Notes: a model not told the origin generated them from the sequence alone. Shown: positions 6,512-15,019, numbered from the stretch's first letter. The stretch is DNA of 18,776 nt from Anaerolineales bacterium (GCA_015494815.1 WGAK01000152.1:1-18776), one strand, 5' to 3'. Numbers and translations: made by a program.

Positions 6512-7579
6512 ATGCTTGCCGAACTGGAACGCCTTTACCAACAAGCCCTCAGCGAACTGGACGCGGTCACCGACGCCCAGGCTTTGCAGGCCTGGCGGGT
6601 GCGCCATTTGGGCCGCAAGGCGCCGCTCATGCAGGCCTTCGGCCGAATGCGCGAGGTGCCGGCCGAAGAGCGCCCCCGGGTGGGTCGGCGCATCAACGAA
6701 CTGCGGGACGCGCTGCAGCAGGCTTACGAGGCCAAGGCCGAAGCCCTGCGGCAGGCCGAACTGGCCCGCGCGTTGCAAGAAGAACGCCTGGATGTCACCC
6801 TGCCCGGCCGCCCGCGGCCCTATGGCCGCCTGCATCCCACTACCCGCACCATCCGCGAGATTGTGCGCATCTTCCAGAGCATGGGCTTTCAGGTCTTCAC
6901 CTCCCGGGAGGTCGAGACCGACGAATACAACTTCCAGTTGCTCAACATCCCGCCGCATCACCCCGCGCGCGACATGCAAGACACCTTCTATGTAGCCACG
7001 CCGGGCGTGCAGGCCGACGAAACGCCGCCGGTGGTGCTGCGTACCCACACCTCGCCGGGGCAAATCCATGCCATGCGGCGCTACGCGGCCCAAGACCCCG
7101 ACAATCCTCCGCCCATCCGCGTGGTGTTGCCCGGCATGGTGTTCCGCTACGAGCAAATCACCACCCGCTCCGAAATCCAGTTCACCCAGGTGGAAGGGCT
7201 GGCCGTGGGGCGCCACATCACCTTCAGCGACCTGAAGGGCACCCTCACCGAGTGGGCCCGGCGCATGTTCGGCCCGCAGGTGCGCACCCGCTTCCGCCCC
7301 TCCTACTTCCCCTTCACCGAGCCCAGCGTGGAGATGGATGTGGAGTGCTTCTTGTGCGGCGGCCAGGGTTGCCCGGTGTGCAAATACACGGGCTGGCTGG
7401 AGGTGCTGGGCGCGGGCATGGTGCATCCCGTGGTGCTGCGCAACGGCGGTTACGACCCCGAACGCTACAGCGGTTTCGCCTTTGGCATGGGCCCCGAGCG
7501 CATCACCATGCTGCGCCACGGCATCCAAGACATCCGCCATTTCTGGCGCAACGATGCGCGTTTCTTGGAACAATTTTGA
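6512..7579 (+). CDS. pheS: phenylalanine--tRNA ligase alpha subunit
   Basis: Catalytic subunit of the (alpha-beta)2 PheRS, which charges tRNA-Phe in the cytosol. It has 355 residues, normal for bacterial PheS. Residues 1-90 are the charged coiled-coil arm that grips tRNA. The class II core follows: HPARDMQDTFYV (150-161), motif 2 beginning FRYEQ (211-215), FTEPS (268-272) and motif 3 GFAFGMGPERITML (321-334). Motif 2 departs from the common DATHxxxFHQ: here it reads ITTRSEIQFTQVEG (216-229). Cysteines 279, 282, 287 and 290 form a CxxC-x4-CxxC knuckle that may bind zinc. Start ATG 6512 has GGAGG at 6502-6506. It is first in the pheST operon and controlled by the Phe T-box upstream. Confidence 0.96.
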   Translation: MLAELERLYQQALSELDAVTDAQALQAWRVRHLGRKAPLMQAFGRMREVPAEERPRVGRRINELRDALQQAYEAKAEALRQAELARALQEERLDVTLPGRPRPYGRLHPTTRTIREIVRIFQSMGFQVFTSREVETDEYNFQLLNIPPHHPARDMQDTFYVATPGVQADETPPVVLRTHTSPGQIHAMRRYAAQDPDNPPPIRVVLPGMVFRYEQITTRSEIQFTQVEGLAVGRHITFSDLKGTLTEWARRMFGPQVRTRFRPSYFPFTEPSVEMDVECFLCGGQGCPVCKYTGWLEVLGAGMVHPVVLRNGGYDPERYSGFAFGMGPERITMLRHGIQDIRHFWRNDARFLEQF

Positions 7580-7584
7580 GGCTC

Positions 7585-7602
7585 GCGGCCGGGCCCGGCC
7601 GC
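7585..7602. repeat. 18-bp perfect palindrome in the pheS-pheT gap
   Basis: GCGGCCGGGCCCGGCCGC is its own reverse complement and starts six bases after the pheS stop. In RNA it would fold to a 7-bp stem with a 4-nt loop. No U-tract follows, so it is probably an intercistronic hairpin rather than a terminator. It could affect mRNA stability or the relative PheS/PheT output. Confidence 0.55.
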
Positions 7603-7645
7603 AACTCTTCCCCATCCTTTCGGCAATCACCCTGGGAGGCCGCTC

Positions 7646-10183
7646 ATGAAAGTCCCGGTTTCTTGGCTCAAGGACTATGTGGACATCCCCCTCACGGTGG
7701 AAGACCTGGCCCGCTTGCTCACCTCCCTGGGCCTGGAGGTCGAGGCCGTGCACTATGTGGGGCTGCCTCGCCCGGCCGACGCGACCCGGTTGGATTTCAA
7801 GGTCTCGGGCCTGGGCTGGGAGCCCGACAAAATCGTGGTGGCCGAGGTGCGTGAGGTGCTGCCCCACCCCAACGCGGACCGCCTGGTGCTGGCCCGCGTG
7901 TTCGACGGCGAGCAGGAGCATCAGGTGGTCACGGGCGCGCCCAATCTCTTCGCCTACAAAGGCCAGGGCCCCCTGACCCCGCCCCTCAAGGTGGCCTATG
8001 CCCGCGAGGGCGCGACGCTGCTCGACCCCTACAACCCCGGCCAAACCCTGCGCCTCAAGCGCCGCAAGATTCGCGGCATTCCCTCGTACTCGATGGTGTG
8101 CTCGGAGAAGGAGTTGGGCATCTCAGACGAGCACGAGGGCATCATCGTGCTGGACCCCGACGCGCCCACAGGCACGCCTCTGGCCGACTACATGGGCGAC
8201 GCGGTGCTGGACATCGCCATCACGCCCAACATGGCCCGCGCGCTGGGCATCATCGGCGTGGCGCGTGAAGTGGCCGCGGCCTTGAACCTGCCCCTGCGCC
8301 TGCCCGACACCGCGGTGGTCATGGAAGGGCCACCCATCGCGGGGCGCGCCGCGGTGCGCATCACCGACCCCGAGGCCAACCCCCGCTTCGCGGTGGGGCT
8401 CATCGAGGATGTGACCTTGGGGCCCAGCCCTTATGAGATTCAGCGGCGCCTGAAACTGGCCGGGATGCGCCCCATCAACAACATCGTGGACGCGACCAAC
8501 TATGTCATGCTCGAATGGGGCGAGCCGCTGCACGCGTTCGATTACGACATCCTGGTGCAGCGGGCCGACGGCCAGCCCCCCACCATCATCACCCGCCGCG
8601 CCCAACCCGGCGAGCGCCTGACCACCCTGGACGGCGAGACGCGCGACCTGCCGCCTTATGCCGTGCTGGTCACCGACACCGCGGGGCCGCTGTCCATCGC
8701 GGGCGTGATGGGCGGCGCGGAGAGCGAGGTGCGCGCCACCACCCGGCGGGTGCTGCTCGAAGCCGCGGTGTGGGACCCCATCACCATCCGCCGGGTGAGC
8801 AAGGCCCTCAAACTCACCACCGAGGCCGCGTATCGCTATCAGCGGGGCGTGCACCCCGCGCTGGTGATGCCCGCGCTGCAGCGCGCGCTGGACCTCATGC
8901 GCCGGTGGGCCGGGGGCGTGGTGGCCCAGGGCGTGGTGGATGTGTATCCCCGGCCGGCGCGCGACACGGTCAACCGCATCCACCCGCGCGACCTGAGCCG
9001 CCTGCTGGGCCTCGACTTGCCCGCGGCCACCATCGCCGACTTGCTCCGCCGGCTGGACTTCCGCGTGCGCCCCCTGGACGACGGCCGCCTGGAGGTGACC
9101 ACTCCGCCGCATCGCCTGGACATCGGCGAAGGGGTGGTGGGCCTTGCGGACCTGGCCGAAGAGGTGGCCCGCCTTTACGGCTACGACCGCATCCCGGCCA
9201 CCCGCCTGGCCGACGAATTGCCCCCTTACATCGGCCTGGATCGCCCTCAGCGCGAGGCCGCCATCAAGGACGCGCTGGTGAACCTGGGCCTGCAAGAGGT
9301 CGTCACCTACCGCCTGACCGCGCCCGAGCGCGAGGCCCGGGCCACGGTGAGCGGTCAGCCCCGACCCGACGACGCGTACGTGCGCCTGGTGAACCCCATC
9401 GCGCACGACCGGCGGGTGCTGCGGCAAAGCCTGTTGCCCAACCTGCTGGAGGTGGCCGAGCGCAACGCGCGCTTCGTCCGCCGACAGGCCCTGTTCGAGA
9501 TGGGGCCCGTGTTCCTGCCGCGCGCGGAGGGCCTGTTGCCCGATGAACCCCAACGCCTGGCCTTGCTGCTCACGGGCCCGCGGGAAGAGCCCTTTTGGGC
9601 CGGCGCCGCGGCCGACGACATGGACTTCTTCGACCTCAAGGGCGTGCTCGAGACCTTGGCGCGGGTGTTGCACCTGCCCGAGCCGCTGCGCTTCGAGCCG
9701 GGGGAGCATCCCAGCCTGCATCCGGGCAAAACCGCGCGGGTGTGGTTGGGTGCGGCGGAATGGGGCTTTGTGGGCGAACTGCACCCGGAGGTCAAGGCCC
9801 GCTACGACTTCGGCCCCGCGGCGGTGCTGGTGGCCGAATTGGACGCCTGCGCGCTGCGGGATGCCCTGCCCGACCGCTACGCGTTGCAGCCCGTACCGCA
9901 GTTCCCGCCCGTCATCGAAGACCTGGCCTTTGTGGTGGACGAAGCCGTGCCCGCCGCGGAGGTCGAGGCGGCCATTCGGGCCGGGGGCGGCGCGTATGTG
10001 CGCTCGGTGGTGCTGTTCGATGTGTATCGGGGGCCGTCGCTGCCCGCGGGCAAGAAGAGCCTGGCCTATCGCCTGGCCTATCAGGCCCCCGACCGCACCC
10101 TGTCGGACAAAGACGCGGCCCGCATTCGCAAGAAAATCGTCAAGCGGGTGGCCAGGGCCGTGGGCGGCACTTTGCGCGGTTGA
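7646..10183 (+). CDS. pheT: phenylalanine--tRNA ligase beta subunit
   Basis: An 845-residue partner of PheS, slightly longer than typical (about 800). The order of parts is typical: an N-terminal segment (MKVPVSWLKDYVD), an EMAP/OB-type tRNA-binding domain (about 45-165), the B3/B4 editing module that hydrolyses Tyr-tRNA-Phe (about 235-410, with INNIVDATNYVMLEWG), a B5 DNA-binding-like domain (about 440-515), the class-II-like core, and the C-terminal FDX-ACB anticodon-binding domain (about 750-845, opening VPQFPPVIEDLAFVVD). The start at 7646 has GGGAGG at 7634-7639. It is co-transcribed with pheS across a 66-nt gap and so is under the same T-box. The frame is intact throughout. Confidence 0.96.
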   Translation: MKVPVSWLKDYVDIPLTVEDLARLLTSLGLEVEAVHYVGLPRPADATRLDFKVSGLGWEPDKIVVAEVREVLPHPNADRLVLARVFDGEQEHQVVTGAPNLFAYKGQGPLTPPLKVAYAREGATLLDPYNPGQTLRLKRRKIRGIPSYSMVCSEKELGISDEHEGIIVLDPDAPTGTPLADYMGDAVLDIAITPNMARALGIIGVAREVAAALNLPLRLPDTAVVMEGPPIAGRAAVRITDPEANPRFAVGLIEDVTLGPSPYEIQRRLKLAGMRPINNIVDATNYVMLEWGEPLHAFDYDILVQRADGQPPTIITRRAQPGERLTTLDGETRDLPPYAVLVTDTAGPLSIAGVMGGAESEVRATTRRVLLEAAVWDPITIRRVSKALKLTTEAAYRYQRGVHPALVMPALQRALDLMRRWAGGVVAQGVVDVYPRPARDTVNRIHPRDLSRLLGLDLPAATIADLLRRLDFRVRPLDDGRLEVTTPPHRLDIGEGVVGLADLAEEVARLYGYDRIPATRLADELPPYIGLDRPQREAAIKDALVNLGLQEVVTYRLTAPEREARATVSGQPRPDDAYVRLVNPIAHDRRVLRQSLLPNLLEVAERNARFVRRQALFEMGPVFLPRAEGLLPDEPQRLALLLTGPREEPFWAGAAADDMDFFDLKGVLETLARVLHLPEPLRFEPGEHPSLHPGKTARVWLGAAEWGFVGELHPEVKARYDFGPAAVLVAELDACALRDALPDRYALQPVPQFPPVIEDLAFVVDEAVPAAEVEAAIRAGGGAYVRSVVLFDVYRGPSLPAGKKSLAYRLAYQAPDRTLSDKDAARIRKKIVKRVARAVGGTLRG

Positions 10184-10194
10184 GCGGCGATGCG

Positions 10195-10220
10195 GGGGCG
10201 GCTCGGTTCAGGGCCGCCCC
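10195..10220. terminator. GC hairpin at the convergent pheT / biotin-carrier gene ends
   Basis: GGGGCGGC (10195-10202) and GCCGCCCC (10213-10220) pair around a 10-nt loop. The second arm lies over the last codons of the leftward gene. There is no U-tract on either strand; it may serve as a weak bidirectional terminator. Confidence 0.4.
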
Positions 10221-10729
10221 TGGTCGTTGTCGTCGCGCGGCGCGACCACGGCCAGCACTTGTTCCCGTTCGACCGTATCGCCGGCGCGCACCGTCAGGGT
10301 TTGCACCACGCCGTCGAAGGGCGCCTGGATGCGCAGTTCCATCTTCATGGCCTCCAGCAGCAACAAAGTCTGGCCGGCGGCCACGGCCTGACCGACTTCC
10401 ACCTGCACCGCGCGCACCTGCGCGGGCATGGGCGCGCGCAGGGTGCCATCGCCGCCGGGGGCTTCACGGCCCTGGCCCCGGGCCCGGGGGCCGCGCTCGG
10501 CCTGCCAGGTGTGGCCGCGATGGGTCACCCAGCCCCGGGTGCCCAGCCATTGGGCGTCCACCACCACCTGCTGACCGTCCAGGTCGAGATACCAGCGCGC
10601 GCCTTCGCGATGCAGCACGCGCACGGTGTGGGTGGTGTCGCCTACTCGCAAACGCCACAAGCCCTGGGCCTCGTCCAGGGGTTCCAGGTGCACTTCGTGG
10701 GCGGTGGAGCCAAGGCGGTAGACCGGCAT
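10208..10729 (-). CDS. biotin carboxyl carrier-like protein (biotinyl/lipoyl domain)
   Basis: A 173-residue protein. Residues about 97-165 are a biotinyl/lipoyl-attachment domain with APMPAQV (99-105), EAMKMELRIQAPFDGVV (126-142) and Lys129 as the biotinylation site in EAMKM. The first 75 residues form a separate beta-rich part (HEVHLEPL, TVRVLH, WYLDLDG), like the non-carrier part of acyl-CoA carboxylase alpha chains. Residues about 78-95 are a Gly/Arg-rich linker. It would carry CO2 on biotin between a biotin carboxylase and a carboxyltransferase, but neither enzyme is encoded here, so the partner is unknown. The start has AGGAGG 8 nt upstream. It is 21 nt downstream of the ABC-class ATPase gene, so probably the same transcript. 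Confidence 0.88.
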   Translation of the reverse strand: MPVYRLGSTAHEVHLEPLDEAQGLWRLRVGDTTHTVRVLHREGARWYLDLDGQQVVVDAQWLGTRGWVTHRGHTWQAERGPRARGQGREAPGGDGTLRAPMPAQVRAVQVEVGQAVAAGQTLLLLEAMKMELRIQAPFDGVVQTLTVRAGDTVEREQVLAVVAPRDDNDQGRP

Positions 10730-10750
10730 GGCGGGTTCCTCCTGTGGGGG

Positions 10751-12472
10751 CTAAGGGTGAGACGGGGGCCGCGCCACCTGCGCGGTGCGCAGGCGGTTGA
10801 AGGCCGCGGCCCACTCGAAGGCCCGAAATTCGGCCAGGTCGCCCGGCGGGTAGGGCGTGGGGGCCAGCACTTCCAGACCGTGAGCGGTGATGTCGTCCAG
10901 CAGGCGCGCGGCCACTTCGGCCAGGCTGCGTCGTCCGTCGAAGTAGCGCGCCTGCGCGTAGACCAGGGCCCGACCGATGGCGCGCGTCTGGGCCGGGTCC
11001 ACCAGTTGGGTGACCGCGCGCAGGTCCACGGTGTGGCGGCCCAGGCGCAGGGTGTCGGCGGTGGGGGCCTTGACCACCGCGGCTTTGCGGCCCTGCGCGG
11101 CCTGCACGCTGCCCGGCAGGGGCGCCCGCCGCGGGGTGGGCAGCGCACCGTGCGCCTCGCGCACGCGCCCCGTGGGGAACTGCGCGGCCACGGCCCGCGC
11201 GGCCGCGGTCGCGTCCCGGGGGTGGTAGGCGTCCATCCAGATGACCGTGTCGGCCTCGTCCAGATAGTCGCCGCTGCCGCCGATGACCAGCACCGTCGAA
11301 ACGCCGTGTTGGGTGTACAGTTCGCGCACCCGGTCAATGAACGGCGTGATGGGCTCTTTGTCCTTGCGTACCAGGGCCTGCATCCGGCGGTCGCGAATCA
11401 TGAAGTTGGTAGCCGCGGTGTCTTCGTCAATGAGCAACACCCGCGCGCCCAACTCCAGGGCCTCCATGATGGCCGCGGCCTGCGAGGTGGAACCCGAGGC
11501 GTTGGTGGTGTGGAAGAAATCGGTGGGCCGGCCGTCGGGCAGGTCGCGAATGAAGCCCGAAATGTCCACGCCGGTCACCGCGCGGCCGTCTTCGGCGCGG
11601 ATTTTCACCGTAGCCGGGTGGCTCACCACCCGCTCGCGGCCGTCGCCGGGCTTGTGGTTGTAGATGCCGTATTCCAAAGCCCGCAGCAGGGTGGACTTGC
11701 CGTGAAAGCCCCCGCCTACCACCAAGGTCACGCCCTGGGGGATGGCCAGCCCGGCCACACGGCCCGCGTGGGGCAAGGTGACCTCGGCCCGCAGGCTGGG
11801 CGGCACGGTCAACGGCACCCCGTCGGGCAAGGGGCGGTCGTCCACCCCCGAGCGGCGGGGCAGCAGGCTGCCCTCGGCCAGAAACGCCACCCAGCCGCGC
11901 GGCTCCAGCATGGCCCGCAGGGCTTCCGCATCTTCGGCCGCGAACGCGTAGGCCTGGGCCTGGGCGGGGTCCACCGCGGCGTAGAACAGGCTGGCCGCGA
12001 CCACCTGCGGCAGGTCTTCCAGCAGCAGCGCGGCGGCTTCGCGACCCAGAATACGCCGCCCGGCCGCGGGCAGGCCCACGGTGAAGCGGGCTTCCACGGC
12101 CTGGGGGGTGACGCGCAGCGCGGTGCGGCGCAGCATCTGCTGCCCCACGGCCGCGATGCGAATGTGGCCGCTGTGGCCGGTGCCGCGCGGGCGACTGAAA
12201 CGCCGCGCGGCCGCGGCGAAGCGTTCCGCCAGATAATGGGCCAGGCCCACCTGCCGCGCGGGGTGTGCGGTCAAAAGGCGCGGAAACGCAGCCTGCGCCT
12301 GGGGTATAATCACGCGCGCCGCGGTCGGCGCGGCAAACGGGTCGCCTTGAATGTGGTCCAGATAGAGGGTGAAGCGGGGGAAGGCATACGCGCCCCGTAA
12401 GGACTTGTAGGCCTTGTATCCCCGCCCATCCAGGGCCAGCACACGCCGACGGAGTGTGTCATGTCCGAGCAT
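10751..12472 (-). CDS. ABC-class P-loop ATPase (uncharacterised family)
   Basis: A 573-residue protein matching the predicted 'ATPase of the ABC class' family (Pfam ABC_ATPase), a soluble non-transporter ABC-type ATPase of unknown role. The family-typical N-terminus LDGRGYKAYKSLRGAY is at 14-29, followed by LYLDHIQGDPFAAP (36-49). Walker A is GGGFHGKST (253-261, Lys259). A signature-like ASGSTSQ is at 325-331. Walker B is VLLIDEDTA (345-353, Asp349/Glu350). No membrane segments are visible. The start is uncertain: ATG 12472 gives the expected N-terminus but has no ribosome site, and a TATGCT hexamer 7 nt upstream could make it leaderless. This start lies inside the divergent phosphatase gene, giving a 12-bp 5'-to-5' overlap. 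Cotranscribed with the biotin-carrier gene. Confidence 0.88.
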   Translation of the reverse strand: MLGHDTLRRRVLALDGRGYKAYKSLRGAYAFPRFTLYLDHIQGDPFAAPTAARVIIPQAQAAFPRLLTAHPARQVGLAHYLAERFAAAARRFSRPRGTGHSGHIRIAAVGQQMLRRTALRVTPQAVEARFTVGLPAAGRRILGREAAALLLEDLPQVVAASLFYAAVDPAQAQAYAFAAEDAEALRAMLEPRGWVAFLAEGSLLPRRSGVDDRPLPDGVPLTVPPSLRAEVTLPHAGRVAGLAIPQGVTLVVGGGFHGKSTLLRALEYGIYNHKPGDGRERVVSHPATVKIRAEDGRAVTGVDISGFIRDLPDGRPTDFFHTTNASGSTSQAAAIMEALELGARVLLIDEDTAATNFMIRDRRMQALVRKDKEPITPFIDRVRELYTQHGVSTVLVIGGSGDYLDEADTVIWMDAYHPRDATAAARAVAAQFPTGRVREAHGALPTPRRAPLPGSVQAAQGRKAAVVKAPTADTLRLGRHTVDLRAVTQLVDPAQTRAIGRALVYAQARYFDGRRSLAEVAARLLDDITAHGLEVLAPTPYPPGDLAEFRAFEWAAAFNRLRTAQVARPPSHP

Positions 12473-13951
12473 GGCGTTAAGCATACCACGGACTGGGTGG
12501 TGGGCCCGGTAGTGGGCCATGTGACCCCCGAGACGGTGCGCCTGTGGGTGCGCGGGCGGGCCGCGGGGCCCGTGTTTGCCTGGGTGGGTCGCGAGCCCGA
12601 CCTGCGCGATGCCCGGCTGGCGGCCGCGGGGCAGACCTGGCCGGAGGCCGGTTTCGCGGCCGTGGTGGATGTAACCGGCCTGGAGCCCGACACCCGCTAT
12701 TTCTACACCCTGACCGCGGCCGAAACCCCGCCCGCAGGGCCGGGGCCGTATCCGTCGTTTCAAACCGCGCCGCCTGCGGACGCGGCCGGCCCCCTCACTT
12801 TCGTGTTCGGCTCGTGTTTCGTGCCGGGGAACCCCTACGGCGAGGCCACGGTGCAGCGGCTGCTGCACCTGCTCACCGCCGCCGACGCCCCGCGCTTCGG
12901 CCTGCTGCTGGGCGACCAGATTTACCCCGACGCGGCGTCGGAGAACGGCCTGGGACGCATTGCCCTCACGGTGGACGATTATCGCGAGGCGTATCGCCTG
13001 GCCTGGGCCGAGACCGCCTGGCGCGAGGCGCTGGCCCGCCTGCCCTGGTACATGATTTGGGACGACCACGAGGTGGACAACGATTGGTTTTGGACCAGCC
13101 CCGACCGGGTCGAAGCCCAGACCTCGTGGTACACCCGCCTGCTGCGTCGGTTGACCGGCCAGCCCCGGGAGACCTGGGTGAACATTTCCCGGCGGCGGCT
13201 GCACGCCGCGGTGCAGACCTTTTGGGAGCACCAGATGATGCACGGTGCGCCCTTGCGCCTGCCGCCCGAAGGTGTGGAGGCCCAGCGGCCGCTCATCCTC
13301 ACCAGCGACCGGGGGCACTTCGGCTATACCTTTACCTACGGCCCCGCGGCCTTCTATGTGCTCGATTTGCACTCGCACCGCTATATGGGGGCCTATGGTC
13401 GGGCCATGATGAACGCGGAACAGTGGGCCGACCTGGAGCACTGGCTGCTGGATGTGCGCGACCGCTACCCCATCAAGTTCCTGGTCTCGTCGGTGTCGGT
13501 GTTCTTCCAGCAGCGCCTGCCCATGGGCGGCGGCCGGTGGGATGACTTCCCCGACGAACGGCGGCGCCTGGTGCATCTGCTCAACGCGCATCAGGTGGAG
13601 GGCCTGTTCATCCTCACCGGCGACTTGCATGTGGCCCATGTGGTGGAAGCCCGGCTGGAGGGCACCGAGCGGCCTTTCGACGCGTGGGAGTTTTCGGTGA
13701 GCCCGTGGGGGCAGCACGTGTTCCGCTGGGGGCGGCTGCTGGGCAAGCCGGCCCGTTTTCCCGGCGTGCGGACCGCGCGCTGGTTGGGCACCTGGGCCGT
13801 GCCGAATTTCGGCTGGGTGCGCTACGGCACCGAGCCGCGGCCGTGGCTGCTGTTCCGCCTGGAGACGCCCACCGGCCCGCGGCTGACCGTGCGGCTGGAG
13901 CACGACCCCGCGCGCGGCTGGCAGCGCGTGGCGTCGGAGCCGGGCGCATGA
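12461..13951 (+). CDS. PhoD-like metallophosphatase / alkaline phosphatase D family
   Basis: A 496-residue protein. The N-terminal beta-sandwich (about residues 10-103, with TGLEPDTRYFYTL) precedes the metallophosphoesterase core. Metal-ligand motifs are visible in order: FGSC (116-119), GDQIYPD (151-157), WDDHEVDND (200-208) and TGDLHVAH (386-393). The family hydrolyses phosphodiesters or monoesters with Fe/Ca-type metal centres. Unlike secreted PhoD, no Tat or Sec signal is present, so this one looks cytosolic. GGAG at 12451-12454 supports the ATG at 12461. The stop overlaps the sua5 start as ATGA, so the two are translationally coupled. The substrate is unknown. Confidence 0.88.
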   Translation: MSEHGVKHTTDWVVGPVVGHVTPETVRLWVRGRAAGPVFAWVGREPDLRDARLAAAGQTWPEAGFAAVVDVTGLEPDTRYFYTLTAAETPPAGPGPYPSFQTAPPADAAGPLTFVFGSCFVPGNPYGEATVQRLLHLLTAADAPRFGLLLGDQIYPDAASENGLGRIALTVDDYREAYRLAWAETAWREALARLPWYMIWDDHEVDNDWFWTSPDRVEAQTSWYTRLLRRLTGQPRETWVNISRRRLHAAVQTFWEHQMMHGAPLRLPPEGVEAQRPLILTSDRGHFGYTFTYGPAAFYVLDLHSHRYMGAYGRAMMNAEQWADLEHWLLDVRDRYPIKFLVSSVSVFFQQRLPMGGGRWDDFPDERRRLVHLLNAHQVEGLFILTGDLHVAHVVEARLEGTERPFDAWEFSVSPWGQHVFRWGRLLGKPARFPGVRTARWLGTWAVPNFGWVRYGTEPRPWLLFRLETPTGPRLTVRLEHDPARGWQRVASEPGA

Positions 13952-15015
13952 CGCGCGTGGTGCGGGTGGACCCCGAGCACCCCGACCCCGCGCGGCTGGC
14001 CGAGGCCGGGGCCGTGCTACGGGACGGCGGGCTGGTGGCCTTCCCTACCGAGACGGTGTACGGCCTGGGGGCCAACGCGCTGGACCCCGCGGCCGTGGCG
14101 CGCATCTTTGCGGCCAAGGGCCGCCCGGCCCACGACCCCCTCATCGTGCACATCGCCGCGGTGGACGAGGCCGCCCGGGTGGCGGCCGCGGTGCCCGAGC
14201 GGGCCCGGGCGTTGTGGGCGCGCTTCGCGCCGGGCCCGCTGACGCTGATTTTGCCCAAACACCCCGCGGTGCCCGCCGCGGTGACCGCAGGCAAACCCAC
14301 CGTCGCGGTGCGCATCCCCGCGCATCCGGTGGCGCTGGGGCTCATTCGGGCCGCGGGGGTGCCCATTGCCGCGCCCAGCGCCAATAAGTTCGGGCACACC
14401 AGCCCCACCACCGCGCAGCATGTGTTGGACGACCTGGGCGCGGCCGTGGACTGGATTTTGGACGCCGGGCCCACGCCGGTGGGGGTCGAGTCCACCATCG
14501 TGGATGTGACCGTGGATCCGCCCGCGTTGCTGCGGCCGGGCGGCGTGCCCCGCGAGGCCCTGGAGGACGCGCTGGGCGGCCCGGTGGTGTGGCGGGGGGA
14601 TGCCGCCGCGGCCGGGGAGGTGCGCGCGCCGGGCATGTTGCCCCGGCACTACGCGCCCCGGGTGCCGTTGTGGCTGTTCGAGGGCCCGCGGGCCTGGGCG
14701 CGCGAAGCCCTGTGGCAGACCGCGGCCCAGTTGGCCCGGGGGCAAGGCCAGCGGGTGGGCGCGCTGGTGCCTCACGCGGACGCGGCGCGCCTGCGGCCGC
14801 TGGGCGTGGTGGTGGCCGACCTGGGCCCCGAGCACGACCCCGCGGGCATGGCCCGGCGTTTGTTCGCGGGCCTGCGTGACCTGGAGGCCGCGGGGGTGGA
14901 GGTCATTCTGGCGCGCACCGTGGCCGAGCAGGATGTGGGCCTGGCCATCGCGGACCGGCTGCGGCGGGCCGCGGCGCACATCGTGCGTCCCGCGTCGCGC
15001 GCGGCCGCGTCCTGA
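13948..15015 (+). CDS. sua5: L-threonylcarbamoyladenylate synthase, Sua5 type
   Basis: Makes threonylcarbamoyl-AMP from threonine, bicarbonate and ATP, the first step of t6A37 modification on ANN-decoding tRNAs, in the cytosol. It has 355 residues, the long two-domain Sua5 form rather than the short TsaC (about 190). The YrdC domain (about 10-200) shows PTETVYGLGANA (33-44), AAKGRPAHDPL (55-65) and APSANKFGHTSPT (142-154). The linker motif APGMLPRHYAP (227-237), which lies over the active site in Sua5 proteins, leads to the C-terminal Sua5 domain (about 240-345). The start is the ATG inside the ATGA overlap with the phosphatase gene. Expression probably depends on that gene. Confidence 0.95.
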   Translation: MTRVVRVDPEHPDPARLAEAGAVLRDGGLVAFPTETVYGLGANALDPAAVARIFAAKGRPAHDPLIVHIAAVDEAARVAAAVPERARALWARFAPGPLTLILPKHPAVPAAVTAGKPTVAVRIPAHPVALGLIRAAGVPIAAPSANKFGHTSPTTAQHVLDDLGAAVDWILDAGPTPVGVESTIVDVTVDPPALLRPGGVPREALEDALGGPVVWRGDAAAAGEVRAPGMLPRHYAPRVPLWLFEGPRAWAREALWQTAAQLARGQGQRVGALVPHADAARLRPLGVVVADLGPEHDPAGMARRLFAGLRDLEAAGVEVILARTVAEQDVGLAIADRLRRAAAHIVRPASRAAAS

Positions 15016-15019
15016 AACG

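Noticed and set aside
6419..9784. Long minus-strand open frames across pheS and pheT (6419-8044 and 8123-9784).
   Set aside because: They are antisense to well-supported synthetase genes, are His/Gln/Gly-rich without domains, and one runs over the T-box terminator.
12305..12310. A perfect TATAAT on the plus strand inside the ATPase gene, upstream of the phosphatase.
   Set aside because: No -35 box at 16-18 nt and it would leave a 150-nt leader. It is explained by Ile codons of the ATPase, although a promoter role is not excluded.
12473..13903. A 5' extension of the ABC-class ATPase frame antisense through the phosphatase gene.
   Set aside because: The phosphatase has all its metal motifs and a ribosome site. 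The extension shows no domain, and the ATPase family begins near LDGRGYKAY.
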